This document shows, one piece after another, positions 14,996 to 22,035 of a stretch of DNA of 23,352 bases. Every line of letters begins with the position of its first letter. Positions within the stretch are counted from its first letter, which is position 1. The position numbers and the translations under genes are program-made. The notes below the pieces were generated by a model, which was not told the DNA's origin, searched no databases, and saw nothing but the letters and a program-made list of their open reading frames with translations. The DNA comes from a virus, in the IMG/VR virus record IMGVR_UViG_3300014962_000438, positions 1 to 23,352 of that record; one strand, given 5' to 3'.

Positions 14996-15664
14996 ATGAA
15001 AGAATTACTTATAGACACTATATTGTTTAATGTAAACCCACAGCAGATAGTTGAAAGTCAAGGAAATAATGGTAAAGTTATAGTAAAAGGTGTATTACAG
15101 AGAGCAGAAGCAAAAAATCAAAATGGTAGGGTTTATCCCAAACAAATTTTGATGCGGGAAGTAAAAAAATATCAAGAAAACCAAATAAAAGAAAACCGTG
15201 CTCTTGGTGAATTAGACCATCCAGAATCATCCGTGATAAATCTTCGTAATGTATCACACAATGTACTTGAAGTAAAATGGAATGGTAATGATGTGGTTGG
15301 TGTTGTAGAAATATTACCAACACCATCTGGCAATATATTAAAAGAACTATTAAAATGTGGAATAAGATTGGGTATAAGTTCAAGAGGAATGGGGAGCGTA
15401 GAAGAAGTAAACGAGGGAACAGTTGAAGTACAAGACGATTTTGAATTAATTGGTTGGGATTTTGTTTCAAACCCATCAACACATGGTGCATTTATGTACC
15501 CATCTAGAAAAAATGAAGGTATGAATGAATCTTTGATTTCAGAAAGTATAGATATAAAAACAATTTCAAAAATAGATCCTAAAATAGAAAGAATACACAA
15601 AAACGTAACAAACATTATATGTGAAATTGGTAATGTTTGTGAATGTATATTTGATGGGAGATAA
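14996..15664 (+). CDS. 21: Prohead core protease, T4 gp21-like
   Basis: The 222-residue protein starts at ATG 14996, with GGGTG at 14985-14989; an in-frame GTG at 14987 would add three residues and overlap the previous gene. The herpesvirus/T4-type prohead protease signature is clear: NGRVYPKQIL, then GELDHPESSVINLRNVSH with catalytic His75, and RLGISSRGMGS with the catalytic serine at 128 or 129. A GWDFVSNPSTHGAF stretch follows. The enzyme digests the inner scaffold and trims the capsid protein during head maturation. The last 50 residues are less conserved and may be removed by self-processing. Confidence 0.93.
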   Translation: MKELLIDTILFNVNPQQIVESQGNNGKVIVKGVLQRAEAKNQNGRVYPKQILMREVKKYQENQIKENRALGELDHPESSVINLRNVSHNVLEVKWNGNDVVGVVEILPTPSGNILKELLKCGIRLGISSRGMGSVEEVNEGTVEVQDDFELIGWDFVSNPSTHGAFMYPSRKNEGMNESLISESIDIKTISKIDPKIERIHKNVTNIICEIGNVCECIFDGR

Positions 15665-15666
15665 AA

Positions 15667-16278
15667 ATGCCTGCATCGTCACAACAACAACAAAAAATAA
15701 TGGGATTGGCTCTTTCGTATAAAAGAGGAGACACACCTGCATCAGAAGTTAGTCCTACTGTTAAAAAGTTGGCAGATAATATGTCTGAAAAACAATTAGA
15801 AAAATATGCTGGAACATCCCATAAAGGTCTACCAAAAAAAGTAGGTGAGACAAAGGGTGATACAAAAATAAAAGTTGAAGATTTAAAACAAATGGTTCAA
15901 AGTGCAGTTGAAGAAGTTATGCAAGAAAGACTTTCTATGAAAAATTTAACACCTGAACAAAAACAAAGATACATAGAATCAATTGGTAGATATAATGAAT
16001 ACAAAGATATTGTTTATCGTTCAAATCATTTAGCCGAAACGGTAAATGAAATAAGAAATATAATAGAATTTGCTTCAAAAAATATGGTAGAAGAATCTGG
16101 TGATTGGTTTGAAGGTATATCGCATAGAAGAAATGCAAAAAAATTAAAAGAGGCATTTAAATTATTTGAAAAAACAACAGATAAAATAGTTAAGTTACAA
16201 TCAACACTCGAATCTATTTACGAAGGAATGGGTAAATATTTGGGTAAATTTTATGAAATAAATAACAAAGGAAAATAA
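15667..16278 (+). CDS. DUF3008-type N-terminus joined to a helical head-region domain
   Basis: The 203-residue protein starts at ATG 15667 after GGGAG, 6 bases upstream. Residues 1 to about 57 match the DUF3008 pattern: MPASSQQQQKIMGLALSYKR, then MSEKQLEKYA and SHKGLPKK. DUF3008 proteins are normally small stand-alone bacterial or phage proteins. Here a charged, helical part of about 140 residues follows (VEDLKQMVQSAVEEVMQERL, later EFASKNMVEESGDWFEGISH). The gene is between protease and bS21, so a prohead-core role is possible but not shown. Confidence 0.65.
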   Translation: MPASSQQQQKIMGLALSYKRGDTPASEVSPTVKKLADNMSEKQLEKYAGTSHKGLPKKVGETKGDTKIKVEDLKQMVQSAVEEVMQERLSMKNLTPEQKQRYIESIGRYNEYKDIVYRSNHLAETVNEIRNIIEFASKNMVEESGDWFEGISHRRNAKKLKEAFKLFEKTTDKIVKLQSTLESIYEGMGKYLGKFYEINNKGK

Positions 16279-16281
16279 GTT

Positions 16282-16512
16282 ATGAGCGATAGAGTATATG
16301 CACCAACATCAAAACCTGCTCATGTAAAGGTTAAGGCAAATGGAATGGATGTTGATTCTATGATTAGGATATTTAAGAGAAAAGTAAAAGAAGCCGGAAT
16401 ACTTGAAGAATATAAAGATAGGATGGAATATGTAAAACCATCTAAAAGAAAAGTAGAAAGAAAAAATGCCGCAGTTCGTAGACAAAGAAAAATGGATGCG
16501 GAAAATAAATAA
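16282..16512 (+). CDS. rpsU: Phage-encoded small ribosomal subunit protein bS21
   Basis: The 76-residue basic protein has the bS21 pattern. A short strand (VKVKANGMDVDSMIR) is followed by the helix IFKRKVKEAGILEE, then a YVKPS motif like the YEKPS/T of cellular bS21. A long Arg/Lys-rich helix follows (KRKVERKNAAVRRQRKMDAE). Cellular bS21 is about 55-75 residues and sits on the 30S platform near the anti-Shine-Dalgarno end of 16S rRNA. Published surveys report bS21 genes in several phage groups. The phage copy may exchange into host ribosomes and favour viral messages; this is inference. It lies among head genes, 3 bases after the previous stop, with AAAGGA upstream of ATG 16282. Confidence 0.85.
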   Translation: MSDRVYAPTSKPAHVKVKANGMDVDSMIRIFKRKVKEAGILEEYKDRMEYVKPSKRKVERKNAAVRRQRKMDAENK

Positions 16513-16527
16513 AAAATAAAAATAAAC

Positions 16528-16535
16528 ATATTTAT
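16528..16535 (+). promoter_or_regulatory. ATATTTAT box upstream of the scaffold-capsid pair
   Basis: The octamer lies in the 138-base gap after bS21, the longest in the window. TACAAT follows at 16541-16546. A promoter here would give a scaffold leader of roughly 100 bases containing the hairpin at 16613-16634. Confidence 0.35.
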
Positions 16536-16551
16536 TAGAATACAATACCCT

Positions 16552-16638
16552 ATGAAGTTAAGAATTAAAGAATATCTTAAAATATATGGGGTTTACATAT
16601 TTTTTTTGTTGATTGATGTTACAAATAACATCAAATAG
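16552..16638 (+). CDS. Possible 28-residue leader ORF with a hydrophobic core
   Basis: An ATG at 16552 opens a 28-codon frame ending at TAG 16636-16638, 12 bases before the scaffold ATG. The peptide begins MKLRIKEYLKIYGVYIFFLL and continues with IDVTNNIK, so it has a short hydrophobic stretch after a basic start. No ribosome site precedes it. It may be a chance open frame, or a leader peptide whose translation affects the hairpin that overlaps its 3' end. Confidence 0.2.
   Translation: MKLRIKEYLKIYGVYIFFLLIDVTNNIK
16613..16634 (+). promoter_or_regulatory. Hairpin in the scaffold gene leader
   Basis: TTGATGTT (16613-16620) and AACATCAA (16627-16634) pair perfectly over 8 bases around the 6-base loop ACAAAT. 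The stem ends 6 bases before the GGAG ribosome site at 16641-16644. No T-run follows, so it is not a terminator. It could influence message stability or scaffold translation. Confidence 0.4.
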
Positions 16639-16650
16639 TTGGAGATTTTT

Positions 16651-17757
16651 ATGAATGATTTACTTAAAGAAGCAATAGCAGATGCAAAAGCAGTTAGAGA
16701 AGTTGCTCTTGCAAATGCTAAACTTGCTTTAGAAGAAGCGTTTACACCAAAGCTTCAGTCAATGCTTTCAAAGAAACTTTCAGAAGAAGCAGAGTACGAA
16801 GAAACAGACGAGTCCGTTTTTGAGGCAGACGATGAAATGGAACATGGTTCATCAGAAGAAGATATGCAGGTAAAAGAGGAAGAAGATGAAGAACCTGCAT
16901 TTGATCGAATGAAAGAAGCCGATGATGAAGACGAAATGGACATTGATGAATTTTTTAGCGAAGCAGAAGGTGAAGAAGAAACTGAAGCACCTGTGCATGA
17001 TGAAGAACCAGTCGAAGAAGGTGAAGATGAAGAAGAAATCGATGAAGATTTGATGGAAATAATACGTCAATTAGAAGAAGATATTGATTCATCAGGAATT
17101 GGAACCGGTGATAATAAAAAACCATCACCAGTTGCTTCAGACGATAGTACAGAAGACAAAAAAGAAAAACTAGTTCAGTTGGTAAACGAAGAAGACGATG
17201 AAAAATCCGATGATATTGAAGAAATGTTTAGATCAATTCGTGAAGAAGACGAAGAAGAATCTAAAGAAAAGGTTGAAGAAGCTGAAGAAGATGATGAAAC
17301 CGTTGATATTAAGGAAATTCTACGTGCTCTTCGTGAAGAAGAAGACGAATCAAAAGAAAAGGTTGATGAAGGCGAAGATGAAGAAAAAGAAAAAGAAGTT
17401 GCTGAGGCAAAATTACGTGAAGCTTATGCTGTAATAACATTCCTTCGTTCTAAAATAAACGAAGTAAATCTTTTAAATTCAAAGTTGCTTTTCTCTAATA
17501 AAATTTTCAAAAAGTATTCTTTGTCCGAAAGTCAAAAGTATACTGTAATTGAGAATTTTGACCGTGCTTCAAGTTTACGTGAAGTAAAACTTGTATATGC
17601 AACACTTTGTGAGGCAATCAAATCAACAAAAACAAATGTAAAACCAATCAAAGAATCATTTGCAAGTAAACCAATTGGAAGCACACGACCAAAAAATATT
17701 ATTAACGAAAGTGATAATATGGCAGAAAGATTAAAATATTTAGCAGGTTTAAAATAA
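16651..17757 (+). CDS. 22: Prohead scaffold protein, T4 gp22-like
   Basis: The 368-residue protein starts at ATG 16651, with GGAG 6 bases upstream; an in-frame TTG at 16639 is less likely. The N-terminus is a helix (MNDLLKEAIADAKAVREVAL). Residues about 48-250 are extremely rich in Glu and Asp with short helical units. The C-terminal 120 residues form a normal helical domain (LREAYAVITFLRSKINEVNL onward) ending NMAERLKYLAGLK. Position between protease and capsid genes, composition and C-terminal layout all fit the prohead core scaffold, which is digested by gp21. The acidic part is longer than expected from the 269-residue T4 protein. Sequence identity to gp22 itself is weak by eye. Confidence 0.85.
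   Translation: MNDLLKEAIADAKAVREVALANAKLALEEAFTPKLQSMLSKKLSEEAEYEETDESVFEADDEMEHGSSEEDMQVKEEEDEEPAFDRMKEADDEDEMDIDEFFSEAEGEEETEAPVHDEEPVEEGEDEEEIDEDLMEIIRQLEEDIDSSGIGTGDNKKPSPVASDDSTEDKKEKLVQLVNEEDDEKSDDIEEMFRSIREEDEEESKEKVEEAEEDDETVDIKEILRALREEEDESKEKVDEGEDEEKEKEVAEAKLREAYAVITFLRSKINEVNLLNSKLLFSNKIFKKYSLSESQKYTVIENFDRASSLREVKLVYATLCEAIKSTKTNVKPIKESFASKPIGSTRPKNIINESDNMAERLKYLAGLK
17209..17395 (+). repeat. Duplicated acidic module within the scaffold protein
   Basis: Residues from Asp187 (DDIEEMFRSIREEDEEESKE) and from Asp219 (DIKEILRALREEEDESKEK) are two copies of one module about 31 residues long. Each is a short amphipathic helix then an acidic run ending SKEKVxE. A third related helix (EIDEDLMEIIRQLEEDID) lies near residue 130-147. 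Confidence 0.7.
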
Positions 17758-17775
17758 TTTATTAAGGATATTAAA

Positions 17776-19428
17776 ATGAGTATACAATCACTTTTAGGCG
17801 CAAGTGGAAATCCCCACAAACGTCTTATCGAAGAAAATCGTGGTATTGTTAAGAAATGGCAAAAATCAGGCCTTCTTGATAATATCAATAGCGATTACGA
17901 AAAGAACTCTATTGCAGTTCTTCTCGAAAATCAAGCAAAACAACTTATAGAAGAATCAAATCGCACAGGTACAGCAGCTGGTTCAGAAGAATGGGCAGGC
18001 GTTGCACTCCCATTGGTTCGCCGTATTTTCTCTGAAATTGCTGCGAAAGATTTTGTTTCAGTTCAACCTATGAACTTGCCTTCCGGCCTTGTATTCTATT
18101 TGGATTTCAAATATGGTACATCACAACCCGGCTTTACAGCAAATGCTGGTAAAGATTCACAGGCAGATTCATTGTTTGGTGTGACTGGTAAAGATGCAAA
18201 GAATGCTGATCCTTCAGGCGGTCTTTATGGTGCAGGACGCTTTGGTTATTCAATAAACGAAGCTTCCAGTGCTACACTTACAAATGGTGCACTTGCAGTT
18301 GGAACAATTGTAACAGGTTCAGTAAGTCACGCTACACCTAGCACATATCAACATGATACTGAATTTGAAAATGCTTACTCCGCGTCACTTGCAGCTGGAC
18401 AAATCTATACAGTAACTATTTCTTCATCAGCACTTGGTACAGCTGGTATAACAGATGCAGATTTCGAAGCAGTTCGTGCTTTTGTAATTAGTGGTTCAGG
18501 TATTGCTGAATACTTCCCACAGTACACATATACAAATGCGGCAAATACACAAATTACATTTGTTGTAAAATCAACTGCTGGTGTAGTAAATGCTGTTATT
18601 AAATACGAAAAGCAACCAACTGCTACAAGCCGTGGTGACTTTGAAGACCAATTAAACAATACAACTCTTGATATTCCAGAAATAAATTTGGAATTACGTT
18701 CAGAATCCATTGTTGCTAAAACACGTAAGTTGAAGGCAGTATGGACACCTGAATTTGCACAAGATTTGAATGCATACCACTCAATCGATGCAGAAGCCGA
18801 ATTGACATCAATGTTGTCCGAATACATTTCACAAGAAATTGATTTGGAAATTCTTGATATGTTGATTAAAAATGCACAAACAACAGAAAGATGGTCAGCT
18901 CGTATTGGTCGTACATATGATGCTGCTACTGGTATGTTTGATAACTATGCATCTGCTCAGGCACAGGCATCAGCTTTCAATCAACAAACATGGTTCCAAA
19001 CACTTGGCACAAAGATTCAAAAAGTATCAAACATAATTCATCAGAAAACACTCCGTGGTGGTGCAAACTTCCTCGTATGTTCTCCACAAGTTGCTACACT
19101 TCTTGAATCAATGCCTGGCTATGCAGTTGATGGTGAAGGTATGAAATTTGCAATGGGTGTTCAAAAGGTTGGTCAATTAAATGGTCGTATCACAGTCTAT
19201 AAGAATCCTTATATGCTTGAAAACCAAATTCTTGTTGGTTTCCGTGGTTCACAATTCCTTGAAACCGGTGCAGTGTATGCTCCATACATTCCACTTGTAA
19301 TGACACCATTGGTATACGATCCATCAAACTTCACACCAAGAAAAGGCGTGATGACTCGTTATGCTAAGAAGATTGTTCGTCCAGAGTTCTATGGTCTTAT
19401 CCAAATAGATTCTCTCGGTGACATCTAA
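17776..19428 (+). CDS. 23: Major capsid protein, T4 gp23-like
   Basis: The 550-residue protein starts at ATG 17776 after AAGGA. It carries T4-type capsid hallmarks: a helical propeptide, then PLVRRIFSEIAAKDFVSVQP and MNLPSGLVFYLDFKYG, which align well with the VRR...VQPMNSPTGQVFALR region of T4 gp23. The C-terminal part holds RGGANFLVCSPQVATLLES, GRITVYKNPYM, ILVGFRG and APYIPLVMTPLVYDPSNFTP. The fold is HK97-type. A candidate maturation site for the gp21-like protease is LIE/E, after Glu59. A variable, strand-rich stretch around residues 165-290 probably forms an inserted surface domain. Codons are visibly more C-ending (CTC, AAC, GGC, CGC) than in neighbouring genes, as expected for very high expression. 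A terminator follows. Confidence 0.96.
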   Translation: MSIQSLLGASGNPHKRLIEENRGIVKKWQKSGLLDNINSDYEKNSIAVLLENQAKQLIEESNRTGTAAGSEEWAGVALPLVRRIFSEIAAKDFVSVQPMNLPSGLVFYLDFKYGTSQPGFTANAGKDSQADSLFGVTGKDAKNADPSGGLYGAGRFGYSINEASSATLTNGALAVGTIVTGSVSHATPSTYQHDTEFENAYSASLAAGQIYTVTISSSALGTAGITDADFEAVRAFVISGSGIAEYFPQYTYTNAANTQITFVVKSTAGVVNAVIKYEKQPTATSRGDFEDQLNNTTLDIPEINLELRSESIVAKTRKLKAVWTPEFAQDLNAYHSIDAEAELTSMLSEYISQEIDLEILDMLIKNAQTTERWSARIGRTYDAATGMFDNYASAQAQASAFNQQTWFQTLGTKIQKVSNIIHQKTLRGGANFLVCSPQVATLLESMPGYAVDGEGMKFAMGVQKVGQLNGRITVYKNPYMLENQILVGFRGSQFLETGAVYAPYIPLVMTPLVYDPSNFTPRKGVMTRYAKKIVRPEFYGLIQIDSLGDI

Positions 19429-19450
19429 ACATAGATGGATTAGATAAAAT

Positions 19451-19480
19451 AAAGGAGTGAGATTTTCTCACTCCTTTTTT
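19451..19480 (+). terminator. Intrinsic terminator after the major capsid gene
   Basis: GGAGTGAG (19454-19461) and CTCACTCC (19467-19474) form a perfect stem around the loop ATTTT, extended by AAA/TTT to 11 pairs. T19475-T19480 provide the T-run. It is the only strong terminator seen in the window and lies 23 bases after the capsid stop, separating the head genes from the GAF-like/PhoH/neck genes. Confidence 0.9.
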
Positions 19481-19541
19481 GTTTTTGTAAAAATAATTTT
19501 AATACTTAATAATAATTGCTATCTTTTTTATTTCATAAATG

Positions 19542-19549
19542 CTATTTAT
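19542..19549 (+). promoter_or_regulatory. CTATTTAT box (variant of ATATTTAT) before the GAF-like gene
   Basis: A 7-of-8 match to the recurrent intergenic octamer lies between the terminator and ATG 19555 and ends 5 bases before the start. New transcription is expected somewhere in this gap because the terminator precedes it. There is no Shine-Dalgarno site. Confidence 0.3.
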
Positions 19550-19554
19550 TACAA

Positions 19555-20154
19555 ATGGAAGAATTGATAAATTATACAGACATCATTAAACTTGGAGTGT
19601 CTAGTTTGGCGACTCTTTTGGGAGTATTTTTGTCCTGGTATTTGAAATACAAGTACGGTGAATATAAACAACGAAAGATTGAAAAAGAAATATCAAATTC
19701 CAAACTCATACAAACAATCCTCGATCAACTGCTAGAAGAATACTCTTGTCAGAGAGTTTTTATATTACAAAGACACAATGGCGGTAAATATCAAACAGGT
19801 AAATCTATGAATAAACTTTCTACTTCTTTTGAATCATTAGAAGAAGGTGTTAGCACGGAGTTTATACAATATCAAAATTTACCAATGTCTTTATATTCAA
19901 ATTTTGTTGAAGATGTAACAAAACATAAAGCAGTATATCCGATTATAGAAGAAATATCAGATTTAATAACTAAAGCATTTTTCACACAACGAGGAACAAA
20001 ATCAGCAACGGTATATCCAATAAAAAAATCACAAGAGTTAATTGGCTTAATTGGATTTGAATGGACACACACTTCTGAAAATTTTAATGAAACTTTGGTT
20101 AAAGTTCAAGAAGATGTTAAAACAATAAGTGAAACACTATCAAAACTATTGTAG
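19555..20154 (+). CDS. Membrane-anchored GAF-like domain protein
   Basis: The 199-residue protein starts at ATG 19555; an in-frame TTG at 19516 would add 13 residues without any ribosome site. An N-terminal membrane helix (about residues 11-27, GVSSLATLLGVFLSWYL) is followed by a basic, charged linker. A cytoplasmic alpha/beta domain then has RVFILQRHNGGKY (Arg73-Gly77) and ends SATVYPIKKSQELIGLIGFE before a final helix. That RHNGG...IGxIGFEW layout resembles GAF-like domains found behind a membrane helix in other phages. GAF domains bind small ligands or cyclic nucleotides, but no ligand can be assigned. It is followed 8 bases later by PhoH. Confidence 0.55.
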   Translation: MEELINYTDIIKLGVSSLATLLGVFLSWYLKYKYGEYKQRKIEKEISNSKLIQTILDQLLEEYSCQRVFILQRHNGGKYQTGKSMNKLSTSFESLEEGVSTEFIQYQNLPMSLYSNFVEDVTKHKAVYPIIEEISDLITKAFFTQRGTKSATVYPIKKSQELIGLIGFEWTHTSENFNETLVKVQEDVKTISETLSKLL

Positions 20155-20162
20155 GAGTTTAT

Positions 20163-20894
20163 ATGACACTCGATAATGACTCAAATGAAATAAATGAAAA
20201 TAATGTTGATGGATTTGAAACAAATGGTATAAAGAAAGGAAGAAAAATAATAAAAAATAAAATACAATTTCAATTATCACTAAATGAAGAACAAAAAAAA
20301 GTAAAGTCAATGGCATTACAAGATACCGTTTCTGTTTTTTTAGGTAAAGCTGGTTCTGGTAAAACTCTTTTGGCTACACAAATAGCACTTGAATATCTTT
20401 TTTACCGTGAAGTAGATAGAATAATAATTACAAGACCAACAGTATCAAATGAAGACTTGGGATTTCTTCCAGGAAACATAAAAGAAAAAATGGATCCTTG
20501 GTTATCGCCTATACAAGCAAATATGCATATGTTGTATAGTAAAGAAAAGATTGAAAAATTGACACAAGAAGAAAAAATAGAGATTGCACCTATTAGTTTT
20601 CTTCGTGGCAGAACATTTGTTAATGCTTGTGTAATAGTAGATGAATCACAAAATGTAACAAAAACACAAATGGAAATGGTATTGTCTCGTTTGGGTGTAA
20701 ATTCAAAAATGATTTTAACGGGAGATGCAGGTCAAATAGATTTGAAACAGAAAAAAGATTCTGGATTACCATATTTATTTGATATGAAAGATAAGATTCA
20801 AGGATTAGGTGTATATGAATTAAAAACAAATCACAGACATCCAATAGTTGATAGTATATTAAAATATTTTGATGATAACAAAACAGAGAAATAA
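20163..20894 (+). CDS. phoH: PhoH-like P-loop ATPase
   Basis: The 243-residue protein starts at ATG 20163 after AGGAG. A 30-residue acidic then basic N-terminal tail precedes a PhoH domain. The domain has FLGKAGSGKT (Walker A, Gly61-Thr68), RIIITRPTVSNEDLGFLPG, the characteristic IAPISFLRGRTF, Walker B CVIVDESQN (Asp160-Glu161) and ILTGDAGQID. PhoH proteins are ATPases linked to phosphate-starvation regulons in bacteria and common in marine phages; their role there is unsettled (RNA metabolism and helicase-like activity have been proposed). It is placed between a GAF-like protein and neck-like genes. No pho box was recognised upstream. Confidence 0.92.
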   Translation: MTLDNDSNEINENNVDGFETNGIKKGRKIIKNKIQFQLSLNEEQKKVKSMALQDTVSVFLGKAGSGKTLLATQIALEYLFYREVDRIIITRPTVSNEDLGFLPGNIKEKMDPWLSPIQANMHMLYSKEKIEKLTQEEKIEIAPISFLRGRTFVNACVIVDESQNVTKTQMEMVLSRLGVNSKMILTGDAGQIDLKQKKDSGLPYLFDMKDKIQGLGVYELKTNHRHPIVDSILKYFDDNKTEK

Positions 20895-22031
20895 ATGTCA
20901 TACACAGATATTCCCATATGGCCTGGTAGTTCATCGTTTCAAGTTGGTGATACACCATTTGGTTTATACGATGCAGATGCTGAATTTCAATTAGATGCAG
21001 ACCATGTTGCAAATTGGTGTGCAAAAAGATTAGGTTATCCTCTAGTTGATATTGAATTACAAGATGAAAATTTTTATGCGTGTTTTGAAGAAGCCGTTTC
21101 AGAATATTCAAATCAAGTAAACCAATTTAATATACAACAAAATCTTTTAAGTTTAATAGGAACACCTACAAGTAATAATTTGACACATCAGAATATATCA
21201 GTTAATATGGGTGGACTTATTCAATTAGCAACTGAATATGGTGTTGATACATTTACAAATGGAAATGTTGAATTTTATAGTGCATCAATTGATGTTCAGA
21301 TTGGAAAACAAGTTTATGATTTAAACGCATTGGTTAGAGATGTTTATGTTCCAACTGGATCAATAGAAATAAAAAGAGTACATCATTATGCTCCACCAGC
21401 TGCAATGCGTTTTTATGATCCGTATTTAGGCAATCAAGCAATGTTAGATACATTCGGTTTTGGTGCATATTCAACCGGTGTATCATTTATGTTAATGCCA
21501 ATGTACGCGGATTTATTACGTGTTCAGGCAATTGAGTTCAATGACATGATGCGTAAGTCTGCGTATTCTTTTGAAATAATAAATAATAAATTGCGTATAT
21601 TTCCTGTTCCAACAAAACCATTTAAACTTTGGATGGATTATTTAATAAAAGAAGAAAGAAGTAATCCATTGAAATATCAATCTGGATCCGTCTCCGATTT
21701 TTCAAATGCACCATACGATTTTATGGATTATGGAAATATAAACTCTGTTGGAAAAACATGGATATACAGTTTCGCACTAGCATTGGCAAAAGAAACATTA
21801 GGATATATTCGTGGTAAATATTCATCAATTCCTATACCAAACGGTGAGACAACATTAAATGCTGCAGATTTATTATCAGCAGCAACAGCTGAAAAAACTG
21901 CTTTAATTGCAGAGTTAAGAGAAATACTAGATACAACAACACGTGCAAAATTGTTAGAGGCAAAAAGATCGGAAATAGAAAGTTTGAATGCTACCTTAGT
22001 TGGTAGTCCACTATTAATTTATATTGGATAA
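20895..22031 (+). CDS. 13: Neck protein, T4 gp13-like
   Basis: The 378-residue protein begins directly after the PhoH stop. The N-terminus (SYTDIPIWPGSSSFQVGDTP, FGLYDADAEFQLDADHVANW, RRLGYP-like KRLGYPLVDIELQDENFYAC) matches a family of virion proteins annotated as gp13-type neck proteins in marine T4-like phages. Later features include VHHYAPPAAMRFYDPY and a C-terminal helical, charged region. In T4, gp13 and gp14 close the filled head and accept the tail. A signal peptide and membrane helices are absent. The next two genes also look like connector or tail-completion proteins, which supports the call. Resemblance to T4 gp13 itself is not obvious by eye. Confidence 0.7.
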   Translation: MSYTDIPIWPGSSSFQVGDTPFGLYDADAEFQLDADHVANWCAKRLGYPLVDIELQDENFYACFEEAVSEYSNQVNQFNIQQNLLSLIGTPTSNNLTHQNISVNMGGLIQLATEYGVDTFTNGNVEFYSASIDVQIGKQVYDLNALVRDVYVPTGSIEIKRVHHYAPPAAMRFYDPYLGNQAMLDTFGFGAYSTGVSFMLMPMYADLLRVQAIEFNDMMRKSAYSFEIINNKLRIFPVPTKPFKLWMDYLIKEERSNPLKYQSGSVSDFSNAPYDFMDYGNINSVGKTWIYSFALALAKETLGYIRGKYSSIPIPNGETTLNAADLLSAATAEKTALIAELREILDTTTRAKLLEAKRSEIESLNATLVGSPLLIYIG

Positions 22032-22035
22032 TTAA

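Noticed and set aside
17532-19000. Minus-strand frames over the capsid gene (for example 17532-17888 and 18405-18827)
   Set aside because: They mirror the strongly supported gp22 and gp23 genes, have no ribosome sites or recognisable domains, and no other evidence supports minus-strand genes.
19516-19554. Upstream TTG start for the GAF-like protein
   Set aside because: No ribosome site; the extra residues come from the AT-rich gap containing the candidate regulatory box.
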